From the NCBI GenBank assembly GCA_016217735.1, contig JACRGQ010000016.1, positions 1 to 64,000 on the forward strand: DNA of 64,000 nt, written 5' to 3'. The first letter of the stretch is position 1. Each line of letters opens with the position of its first letter. This DNA comes from Nitrospinota bacterium. GTDB lineage: Bacteria; Nitrospinota_A; UBA7883; JACRGQ01. Positions 25,199 through 32,132 of the stretch are shown here, piece by piece. The translations under genes and the position numbers were made by a program. Below the pieces are notes generated by a model, which did not search any database, was not told the DNA's origin, and saw only the letters and a list, made by a program, of their open reading frames with translations.

Positions 25199-26602
25199 TC
25201 AGCCTTCAAACTGGCTTTTTTTCAAATGGTATTTTTTCAGCTTGTTGTGGAAATTCTTGTAGTCCAGCCCCGCTTCTTTGGCGGCGGCGCTGATATTCCC
25301 CCGGTGCTTTTTCAGCACATGGGAAAGATAATGCGTTTCGAACGATTCAATCACTTTCTTTTTGGCGGACTGGAAGCCGGCTTCCTGTCCGGTGATATGC
25401 AACGCCTTTCCGTTGTTGCCCGGCATGCCGGGGATCTCAATTTTATCCAGCCGGTCTTTGGCGGCGAGCACCACGGCGCGCTCGATGATGTTTTCAAGTT
25501 CCCGCACGTTGCCGGGCCAATCGTACTGGGTGATGGCCGCCATCGCGGCGGGGGAGATGCTGGTAATCTCCTTGTTGTTCTTTTTGGCGAATTTTTTGAT
25601 GAAGTGATGCACCAGCAGCGGGATATCCTCTTTCCGCTCGCGCAGGGACGGCAGATAAATCGGTATCACGTTCAGCCGGTAGAAAAGGTCCAGCCGGAAG
25701 GTTCCCTCGCGGATCGCCTCTTCCAGGTTGCGGTTGGTTGTGGTTATCACGCGGGTATCGACGGTGATGGTGTCGTTTCCCCCCATCCGGTCAAATTCCC
25801 CCTCCTGCAGGACCCGCAGCAGCTTCGCCTGCACGGCCATGGATATTTCCCCGATTTCGTCAAGGTAGATGGTGCCGCCGTTTGAAGCCTCGAATTTTCC
25901 CTTGCGCTGCTGGATGGCTCCGGTGAACGCGCCGCGCTCGTGCCCGAACAGTTCGGCTTCCAGCAGCGATTCGGGGATGGCCGCGCAGTTCATCCGGATG
26001 AAGTTGCGGTTGCGCCGCTGGCTGTGGCGGTGGATGGCGCGGGCGATAAGCTCCTTGCCGGTGCCGGTTTCGCCGCGGATAAGAACCGTGGCGTCGCTTT
26101 CGGCCACGACGCGGACTTTTTCGTACACCTTGAGCATCTTCTTGCTCTGGCCCACGATGTTGTCCATCTCGAATTTTTCGTCCAGCTCGGCCTTGGTCCG
26201 CCAGAGTTCGGTCAGCAACCGGTGGTGCCCCGCCGCCTTTTCCACCAGCAGGGCCATTTCATCGTAGTTAATCGGTTTGGCGAGGTAGTTGAACGCCCCC
26301 GCCCGCATAGCCTCCACCGCCATCTCGATGGTGCCGTGGGCGGTAATCATCATGACAATGGCATCCGCGTCTTTGCGCCGCAGTTCCGCCATCAACTGAA
26401 AACCGTTCATATCCGGCAGGCTGTAGTCGATGATAAAGAGGGCATAGGAGTTTTCATTGGTGTGCGAAAGGGCCTCGCGCCCCGTCTGCGCGGTATGCAC
26501 AGTGTAGTTCTTGCGTTCGAGGTTCACGCGCATCACGTCCAGGATGGCGGGCTCGTCGTCCACCACCAGGATCGGATACGGATAAACCTTGTCCGGCGTC
26601 AT
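25199..26602 (-). CDS. Sigma-54-dependent response regulator (NtrC family)
   Basis: 467 residues. A receiver domain (1-120; DDE acidic pocket, phospho-acceptor Asp in FIIDYSLPDMNG) is followed by an AAA+ activator domain (about 145-385; Walker A GETGTGKE; sigma-54-contact loop GAFTGA intact). A Fis-type helix-turn-helix comes last (about 425-460; GNISAAAKEAGLDYKNFHNKL). It should open sigma-54 promoters when phosphorylated by the kinase encoded just upstream, whose gene overlaps it by four bases. Downstream tusA and dsrE2 share the transcript. Likely targets are discussed in the findings: its own operon and the dsr operon. Confidence 0.95.
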   Translation of the reverse strand: MTPDKVYPYPILVVDDEPAILDVMRVNLERKNYTVHTAQTGREALSHTNENSYALFIIDYSLPDMNGFQLMAELRRKDADAIVMMITAHGTIEMAVEAMRAGAFNYLAKPINYDEMALLVEKAAGHHRLLTELWRTKAELDEKFEMDNIVGQSKKMLKVYEKVRVVAESDATVLIRGETGTGKELIARAIHRHSQRRNRNFIRMNCAAIPESLLEAELFGHERGAFTGAIQQRKGKFEASNGGTIYLDEIGEISMAVQAKLLRVLQEGEFDRMGGNDTITVDTRVITTTNRNLEEAIREGTFRLDLFYRLNVIPIYLPSLRERKEDIPLLVHHFIKKFAKKNNKEITSISPAAMAAITQYDWPGNVRELENIIERAVVLAAKDRLDKIEIPGMPGNNGKALHITGQEAGFQSAKKKVIESFETHYLSHVLKKHRGNISAAAKEAGLDYKNFHNKLKKYHLKKSQFEG

Positions 26603-27693
26603 ACCGGCAGGCCGACCCGCACGCAGGCGCCGCCGCCCGGATTGCTTTCGATGAACGCGTAGCCGCCGTGGCTTTTCATGATTTCCTTCACGATGGGAAG
26701 TCCCAGCCCGGTGCCGTTTTTCTTGGTGGTGTAGAACGACTCAAAAAGCCGGTCGGCCATCTCCTGTGAAACGCCGATGCCGCTGTCGATGAAGCTGATC
26801 TCGAGGAAATCTTCCCCGTTGATTTGCCGCTGGTTGCCCACGATCTCGATGTTTCCCGCCCCGTCAATGGCGTCGACGGCGTTGCGGAGCACGTTGATGA
26901 ACACCTGCTGCATCCGCTCGGCGTCGTACTTCACGGCGGGAAGCCGTTCGTCAAGGAACAGTTCCACGCTGATATCGCGCGCGCGCGCCTGTTCCTCGAT
27001 GATCGTCACCGACTTGAGCAACGCGGCATTGATCAATGCTTTTTCCACGCGCATCAGTTTTGGCCGGGCGTCTTCCAGCAGGCCAGTGGTAACTCTGTTC
27101 AGGCGCCCGATCTGCTCCTTGATGAGCCCCAGGTATTTTTGAATCTTTTCGTCGCCGGCATACTCTTGCAGCAGATAGTGGGCCGCCCCCTCCATCGCTT
27201 GCAGCGGGTTTCGTATCTCGTGGCTGGTCTTGGCCGCCATCTCGCCGATGATCGCCAGGCGGCGCGACCCCATCAGTTCTTTCTCCATCATCTGCCGCTC
27301 GGTGATGTCTTTGATGTATTCGACCATAAACTCCACTTTTCCCCCGCCGTTGCGTATGGGGAAATTGCGGATCTCGAACTGGCGCCGCAGGTTGTCCCTG
27401 AAGCACTGTTTGATACGCGATGGGGGGGAGATGTTGCTGAAGGCGGTCTGCGCCTGGCAGTCCTCGCAGACGGTGTTGTTGTTGTGGCAGACGAAAAAGC
27501 AGAAGCGTCCTTCGATATCTTCCGCCGTCTTGCCCATGAAGCGCTCCATCGCCTTGTTGAACATGACGACGCGGTAGCTTTGGTCAATGACAAGAATGCC
27601 GTCGGTAATGCCGTCGAAGATCGATTGGAGGATTGGATGGCTTTCGGTAAGGCTTCCCTTACCCGCGCTGATCGTGGCAATTCCGTTCAACAT
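26599..27693 (-). CDS. PAS-domain sensor histidine kinase with Cys cluster
   Basis: 364 residues, no membrane helices, so a cytoplasmic sensor. The PAS domain (about 20-135) contains an unusual Cys-rich insertion, CFFVCHNNNTVCEDC. HisKA dimerisation follows with the phospho-accepting His in KTSHEIRNPL. The ATPase domain has its N-box (NVLRNAVDAI), G1 box (DSGIGV) and G2 box (GTGLGLPI). The cysteines could bind a metal or iron-sulfur cluster, or react with persulfide. It is partner of the overlapping NtrC-type regulator. The N-terminal start is not firmly fixed; ATG 27693 is the first in the frame. Confidence 0.9.
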   Translation of the reverse strand: MLNGIATISAGKGSLTESHPILQSIFDGITDGILVIDQSYRVVMFNKAMERFMGKTAEDIEGRFCFFVCHNNNTVCEDCQAQTAFSNISPPSRIKQCFRDNLRRQFEIRNFPIRNGGGKVEFMVEYIKDITERQMMEKELMGSRRLAIIGEMAAKTSHEIRNPLQAMEGAAHYLLQEYAGDEKIQKYLGLIKEQIGRLNRVTTGLLEDARPKLMRVEKALINAALLKSVTIIEEQARARDISVELFLDERLPAVKYDAERMQQVFINVLRNAVDAIDGAGNIEIVGNQRQINGEDFLEISFIDSGIGVSQEMADRLFESFYTTKKNGTGLGLPIVKEIMKSHGGYAFIESNPGGGACVRVGLPV

Positions 27694-27712
27694 CGCCTTT
27701 TTATCCGCCTGT

Positions 27713-28552
27713 TTAATGGCTTTTGATGCCGGTTACCATGCTCACAAAGCTTATGAACGCCAAACCCGCCATCACCCGCTTCAGTACCAGATTCGGCAGC
27801 TTGTGGGCCATGGCGACCCCCAGTTTGATGCCGGGAAGTGAGCCGACCACCAGCAAAAGGGCAATGGCAAGATTTACATTTCCATAGTACAGGTAAACCC
27901 CCGCGCCGACAAGGGTGAGCATCACCGAAATGATGGTGCTGGTGCCGACCACGCATTTGGCTGACAGCTTAAACACCCCCGCGAGAATCGGGATGATGAA
28001 GACGCCGCCGCCGATGGAGGTGCCCCCCACCAGCGCCCCGATGCCGCCGCCGAACAGCGCCCCCGTCGTTTTCTGTTTCGCGGTGAGCGGGTCGCCGCAT
28101 TTATATAAGTCCGATTGATTTTTTTTAAACGCATCCCAAAAAAGGTAAATGCAGATTAAAAAGACCATCACCGCCAGTGCGGCTTTCATGTAAAAATCGA
28201 ATGTATCAGGCGGCATCGATGCCTTGAGAATGTTTACGCCGATCGAAGAGAGCAGCACCATCGGCACCGCGCCGATGCTGAAGGCGAGGTTGGTTTCCAC
28301 GTCAATGCTTCCCAGTTTCCAATGTTCAAACACCCCATATCCTTTGGAAAGCACGGAAAAGAGAAGGCTGGTGCCAACCGCCATTGCCGGATCGGTATGT
28401 GAAACGAACAGCAGCGCCGGCATGATCAAAACGCCGGCGCCGATGCCGGTCATGCCGATCAAAAATCCTAAAATGGCTCCCATGGCGAGCTGCGAAACGA
28501 TAAAGCCACCGGTAAGCTCAAGCAACGAAGACCAAATCAGATCCAATAACAT
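27713..28552 (-). CDS. TauE/SafE family anion exporter
   Basis: 279 residues with eight predicted transmembrane helices in two halves, each beginning with the family's Gly-rich motif (LIGMTGIGAGVLIMPALL and LVGGTSIGGGVFIIPIL). TauE/SafE proteins export sulfite, sulfoacetate or related organosulfur anions. In an operon with tusA and dsrE2 next to a Dsr pathway, sulfite export is the natural inference. The ATG at 28552 directly abuts a GAGGGA sequence; the TTG two codons later would have better spacing. First gene of the operon, 19 bases ahead of the kinase gene. Confidence 0.85.
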   Translation of the reverse strand: MLLDLIWSSLLELTGGFIVSQLAMGAILGFLIGMTGIGAGVLIMPALLFVSHTDPAMAVGTSLLFSVLSKGYGVFEHWKLGSIDVETNLAFSIGAVPMVLLSSIGVNILKASMPPDTFDFYMKAALAVMVFLICIYLFWDAFKKNQSDLYKCGDPLTAKQKTTGALFGGGIGALVGGTSIGGGVFIIPILAGVFKLSAKCVVGTSTIISVMLTLVGAGVYLYYGNVNLAIALLLVVGSLPGIKLGVAMAHKLPNLVLKRVMAGLAFISFVSMVTGIKSH

Positions 28553-28635
28553 TCCCTCTTTAACTCAAGCAAACGTTGCATAAGGGGGTACAGTGGCATC
28601 CATCCCCAACTCCCCGGTCATCCCAGTCCATATTC

Positions 28636-28651
28636 AGCAAATAGCATACCA
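28636..28651 (-). promoter_or_regulatory. Sigma-54 (-24/-12) promoter of tauE-HK-RR-tusA-dsrE2
   Basis: Reading the minus strand, TGGTAT (28651-28646), five bases, then TTGCT (28640-28636). The invariant GG and GC are ten bases apart, and the -12 element is a full match to TTGCW. Initiation would be near 28625, about 70 bases before tauE. The operon itself encodes a sigma-54 activator, which makes autoregulation plausible. Confidence 0.65.
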
Positions 28652-28697
28652 CCGAAGTTTGATTTTGTATCATATATTTCAACGCGTTAACGTGGCC

Positions 28698-28757
28698 GAC
28701 AGTGATTTTAAACCATATATATGGCATATTGACCATATATACATGCAAACCACTGTC
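28698..28757. promoter_or_regulatory. Nested dyads upstream of the tauE promoter (candidate activator site)
   Basis: The inner repeat is ATATGG (28719-28724), eight bases, CCATAT (28733-28738). The outer repeat is GACAGTGATTT (28698-28708) with AAACCACTGTC (28747-28757), 10 of 11 pairing. The two dyads have nearly the same centre. The centre is about 100 bases upstream of the predicted start of transcription, as expected for an enhancer bound by an NtrC-type dimer. The same inner dyad occurs upstream of dsrE. Confidence 0.6.
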
Positions 28758-28867
28758 TATGGTGTTGAGTCTTGGCGAATCCAAAGGGTTCGGGAAAAAT
28801 CTCAAAATGCTTGAAAGTCCGCACTTCGCTTCCCGATATTTATGTTTAAAATAAACCAAGAGGAAGA

Positions 28868-29824
28868 ATGACAACTGACGACGGTCCCAAGAAATTCGAT
28901 GCCGCAATCATGGCTGGCGGACCCACGGCTCCTTTTGCCCGGAATCTTCCCAACAAAACGTTCATCAAAATAAAGGGACGCTGCCTGTTCGCCCATGTGT
29001 TGAACGCGTTGCTGCACGCCGGGAGGATAAAGCGCATCTACATTGTCGGACCAAAACAGGCGGTTGAGAAGGAACTTGCGGCCGATGCCGGGCTTCCCCT
29101 TTCCCGCAAGCCGGTGACGGTGATTCCAGAATCGAGGAACCTGATAGATAACATGTTCAACGCGTTCACGGCGTCGATAGAAGGCTATCATCCGGGGGAG
29201 GAGCTGAACAACGCTGCTTTGCTGGAGCAGGCCATTTTCGGCGTGGCGGGGGACTGTCCGCTCATTCTCCCGGAAGAGGTGGATCAGTTTCTGGAACGGT
29301 GTGACCTTTCGCGTTACGACTACTTCGTTGGCATGACATCCGAAGATACGCTGGAAAAATTCTATGCCCGTCCCGGCCACAGGGGCATCCAGCTTATTTA
29401 CACCCCCTTCGCCGAAGGGCTGTTGCGGATCAATAACCTCCACCTGGCAAAACCGTTCAGAATAGCCCACCGGAACGAGCTTCACGAGATGTACCGGTTG
29501 CGCCATCTGCGGGAGATAATGAACATCCTCAAGTTCGGCTATGGGCTCAGCAAGCGCGGCCTCACGGTGGAAGAGTGGCGCGTATGGGCGAAAATGTTCA
29601 CGGCGATCAAGGCGCGGCGGATGGGTTTTACGCGGCTCGCCGAATCGCTGCGGCGGCGCTCCCCGATGGATGTTGTGGTCGGCGCGGTGGACAAGATATT
29701 CGGCACCCGCTCAACCGTTGTGTTGACCACCTATGGCGGCGCGGCGCTCGATGTGGACCGCCCCTCGAACGCCCCGCTTTTTGAAACGTACTTCGACGAG
29801 TGGATAACGATACAGCGGGGTTGA
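28868..29824 (+). CDS. MobA-like nucleotidyltransferase family protein
   Basis: 318 residues. The N-terminus has the nucleotidyltransferase fold of sugar-nucleotide and molybdopterin guanylyltransferases: AAIMAGGPTAPFARNLPNKTF supplies the glycine-rich loop and a downstream Lys, and AGDCPLILPEEV holds the metal-binding Asp. The C-terminal 120 residues are helical and unlike MobA itself, so the substrate is uncertain. ATG 28868 follows GAGGAAG. The SPL-like radical SAM gene begins six bases after its stop, so the two are probably cotranscribed. Confidence 0.75.
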   Translation: MTTDDGPKKFDAAIMAGGPTAPFARNLPNKTFIKIKGRCLFAHVLNALLHAGRIKRIYIVGPKQAVEKELAADAGLPLSRKPVTVIPESRNLIDNMFNAFTASIEGYHPGEELNNAALLEQAIFGVAGDCPLILPEEVDQFLERCDLSRYDYFVGMTSEDTLEKFYARPGHRGIQLIYTPFAEGLLRINNLHLAKPFRIAHRNELHEMYRLRHLREIMNILKFGYGLSKRGLTVEEWRVWAKMFTAIKARRMGFTRLAESLRRRSPMDVVVGAVDKIFGTRSTVVLTTYGGAALDVDRPSNAPLFETYFDEWITIQRG

Positions 29825-29830
29825 TAATAA

Positions 29831-30574
29831 GTGGTTGTTAAAGAGATTACAGCCAAGAGCATCCTGTCGAAATCCCAAATTTATGACTATGCCTTGAACC
29901 CCTACGTTGGGTGTCAGCATAACTGCGTTTATTGCTATGCCAAGTTTATGAAACGATTCACGGGACACCGTGAGCCGTGGGGGGAATTTGTCGATGTTAA
30001 AATAAATGCCGCCGAACTGTTGGCCCGCGAGGTTAAGAAAAAGAAAAAAGGCAACGTCTGGATAAGCGGGGTTTGTGATGCATACCAACCCTTGGAGGGG
30101 AAATATCAGCTTACAAGGAGATGCCTTGAAATCCTCGTTGAAGATTCCTGGCCATTTGCAATTCAGACCAAATCTCCGTTGGTTCTACGAGACATCGAGC
30201 TATTAAGGAAGGCGGCCGGCTGCGAGGTCGGGTTCACCATAACCACGGCGGATGAAAAGATGCGAAGCATTTTTGAGCCGGGCGCCCCGCCGATAGCCAA
30301 ACGGATCGAGGCGTTGGCAACGCTTCATTCGGCGAAGATAAAAACCTTTGTCATGATAGCCCCTTTGCTTCCCGGCGCCGAAGGGCTGGTTGATCTGCTC
30401 AAAGGCAAGGTCGACCATGTTCTGGTCGACAGGTTGAACTATCATTATGCGGATTGGGCATATAAGAAACACCATATGCAATGGGCGATGGATAATGCGT
30501 TCTTCGATCAAAAGGGTGAAGAACTGAGGGCGGGATTTGAAAAGGCGGGTGTGGCTTGTGAAAAGCTGTTTTAA
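29831..30574 (+). CDS. SPL-like radical SAM protein
   Basis: 247 residues. The cluster motif GCQHNCVYCYA lies near residue 35, followed by WISGVCDAYQPLE and later LPGAEGLVDLL and HVLVDRLNY. This is the layout of the spore photoproduct lyase-like / Rv2578c-type radical SAM proteins, of which only a few are genuine photoproduct lyases; the others are uncharacterised. It is shorter than Bacillus SplB and lacks its N-terminal domain. It starts at GTG 29831, six bases after the nucleotidyltransferase stop. Convergent with the parvulin gene, 18 bases apart. Confidence 0.8.
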   Translation: MVVKEITAKSILSKSQIYDYALNPYVGCQHNCVYCYAKFMKRFTGHREPWGEFVDVKINAAELLAREVKKKKKGNVWISGVCDAYQPLEGKYQLTRRCLEILVEDSWPFAIQTKSPLVLRDIELLRKAAGCEVGFTITTADEKMRSIFEPGAPPIAKRIEALATLHSAKIKTFVMIAPLLPGAEGLVDLLKGKVDHVLVDRLNYHYADWAYKKHHMQWAMDNAFFDQKGEELRAGFEKAGVACEKLF

Positions 30575-30592
30575 GGATGTTTAACGCAACAA

Positions 30593-31861
30593 TCACAAAT
30601 CGTTCACGGCGGGGTAGATGACGAGGTCTTTCCCCACGCGGAGTTTTTCCAGGTATTTCAGCATGCGGGTTTCGATGATGAGTTGCGAGGCCGCCTTCTT
30701 GATGTCCGCCGCGTCGCGTTTCTCGCGCGGGGTTATCGAAAGCAGCTTGAAGATGCTGTACCCTTTGTCCCCTTTGATCGGCTGCGTGATCTCCTCCGGC
30801 TTCATTTTCATGATTATCCGGTCGATGCTGGAGTAGAGGTGCTCACCGATCTTGACCGGCTCGATGCGTCCGGCGTTTATGCCGGCGTTCGGCGCTATGG
30901 AATGTTCAGAGGCGAGTGCATAAAAGCTTTCCCCTTTCAGGGCGCGTTGCCGCAGCGATTCGGCCTCCCGCTCCGTTTTGGCGACGATCAGCAGGACTTC
31001 GGCGGTTTGCGGCTTGTAGCGCAGGTGGCCGTTCTTTTTTATAAACGCGCTTACTTCTTTTTCGGCGGGGATAAACCGCTTTTCCAGATTACGCCGGTGA
31101 ATCACAATAGCCAGCACGCGGCTGTTGTTGGCAATTTCGTCGTTATAGTCCTTGTCCCCATCAAGGCCCGCCTCGCGCGCGGCGGCGGCAAACAGTTCTT
31201 CCTCCACTGATTGGGCAAGAATATCCATCAACGCGTCTTTGCTGTTGCCCGATTCGGCAAGCGGCCCCTTGATGTCTTTAAAATAAATGCTGAATGATTT
31301 GGAAGATACCAGTATGTCATCATCCGCGAACGAAGAGGTCGCCGCCGTGGCGATGGTCGGGACATATTTGACCGCATAGGCGTCGAAAAGGCGCGCCGAT
31401 TCGTTTTCAAGCGCCTTGTGGCGGCTCTCTTTCAAAAGCAGCGCTTTGGCGGCTTCTTCCCCGATTCCCTTTTCTTTGGCGAATTTTTTAATATCGGTTT
31501 CGGCGGGGGAAATGGCGTTTAGCAGTTTTTTACGGTACAGATTGGCAAGCTGGGAGCGTTTGTGGATATTCATCTCGCCGGTAAATTCGGGGGAGGAGGG
31601 GACGCCATGCGCCACCGCGTCGCTATATAACAGTTCGGCGTCAATCATGTTTCCCAGCACTTCCATCACGAGCATTTTTTGCGATGCCGTGGGGGGGGAG
31701 CCGCCCGGCAAGGCGTAAGGGGTGCTGTTCACCGTTTTTTTAAGTTCTTCGATCGTGATGGTGCGGCCCCCCACTTTCGCGGCAGGAGTATCAGCTGCTG
31801 CAATTATGGGTAACAGGAACAAGAGGGCCGCCATCAGCAAGGTGAACGGTTTGTTGGTCAT
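30593..31861 (-). CDS. Parvulin-type peptidyl-prolyl isomerase, exported
   Basis: 422 residues. A signal peptide (MTNKPFTLLMAALLFLLPIIAAA) precedes a SurA-like N-terminal helical domain (to about 275). A parvulin rotamase domain (about 280-385; TAEVLLIVAKTEREAESL, FYALASEHS, EITQPIKGDKGYSIFKL) and a terminal helix follow. It is probably a periplasmic chaperone for outer-membrane or multihaem proteins. ATG 31861 is eight bases after AGGAG; an earlier in-frame codon at 31885 would put charged residues ahead of the signal peptide. The haem-protein gene upstream on the same strand is separated from it by a strong terminator and a REP-like element. Confidence 0.85.
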   Translation of the reverse strand: MTNKPFTLLMAALLFLLPIIAAADTPAAKVGGRTITIEELKKTVNSTPYALPGGSPPTASQKMLVMEVLGNMIDAELLYSDAVAHGVPSSPEFTGEMNIHKRSQLANLYRKKLLNAISPAETDIKKFAKEKGIGEEAAKALLLKESRHKALENESARLFDAYAVKYVPTIATAATSSFADDDILVSSKSFSIYFKDIKGPLAESGNSKDALMDILAQSVEEELFAAAAREAGLDGDKDYNDEIANNSRVLAIVIHRRNLEKRFIPAEKEVSAFIKKNGHLRYKPQTAEVLLIVAKTEREAESLRQRALKGESFYALASEHSIAPNAGINAGRIEPVKIGEHLYSSIDRIIMKMKPEEITQPIKGDKGYSIFKLLSITPREKRDAADIKKAASQLIIETRMLKYLEKLRVGKDLVIYPAVNDL

Positions 31862-31903
31862 GGTGCAAACTCCTTTTGAATCCATTGTCCTTGCAGGACA
31901 AGA

Positions 31904-31976
31904 CGGACAGGAGTGTCCGTCCCACCTGGATTAAGGCATAAGGCTATTTCATAGGTGGCGCGGACACTCTTGTCCG
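31904..31976. repeat. REP-like inverted repeat sharing its core with 12775-12875
   Basis: Arms 31904-31927 and 31953-31976 match in inverted orientation at 21 of 24 positions and flank a 25-base spacer. The left arm contains GGACAGGAGTGTCC (31906-31919), the same core as the element 19 kb away. A small hairpin (GCTCC-ACAA-GGAGC, 31981-31994) follows. It lies just upstream of the parvulin start codon. Confidence 0.7.
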
Positions 31977-32072
31977 CGTTGCTCCACAAGGAGCAAGCCC
32001 TATCTATCAATTTTAAAACTGAGACACCACTGTAATTCGCGGTTCATTTCTTGTCCAAGTTCTTTCACCAAA

Positions 32073-32109
32073 TAAAAAACGGCTGGCGGCCTAGAACCGC
32101 CAGCCGTTT
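32073..32109 (-). terminator. Intrinsic terminator of the heptahaem cytochrome gene
   Basis: A perfect 13-base-pair stem, AAACGGCTGGCGG (32077-32089) with CCGCCAGCCGTTT (32097-32109), has a seven-base loop. Reading the minus strand it is followed by a T-rich tract (TTTATT). It begins 24 bases after the cytochrome stop. Confidence 0.9.
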
Positions 32110-32132
32110 CATTATACCGCGCTACAGCCCGC

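Larger units (their letters stand above)
28553..28867. other. Regulatory intergenic region between divergent tauE and nucleotidyltransferase genes
   Basis: This is an AT-richer 315-base gap. It holds a sigma-54 promoter for the tauE operon (28636-28651) and nested dyads (28698-28757). An open frame on the minus strand spanning most of the gap encodes a protein with no recognisable features and is not supported. I see no RNA gene. Confidence 0.6.

Noticed and set aside
28560-28907. Possible 115-residue minus-strand gene upstream of tauE
   Set aside because: No ribosome site, no recognisable motif; it overlaps the nucleotidyltransferase start and the predicted sigma-54 promoter and dyads of the tauE operon.
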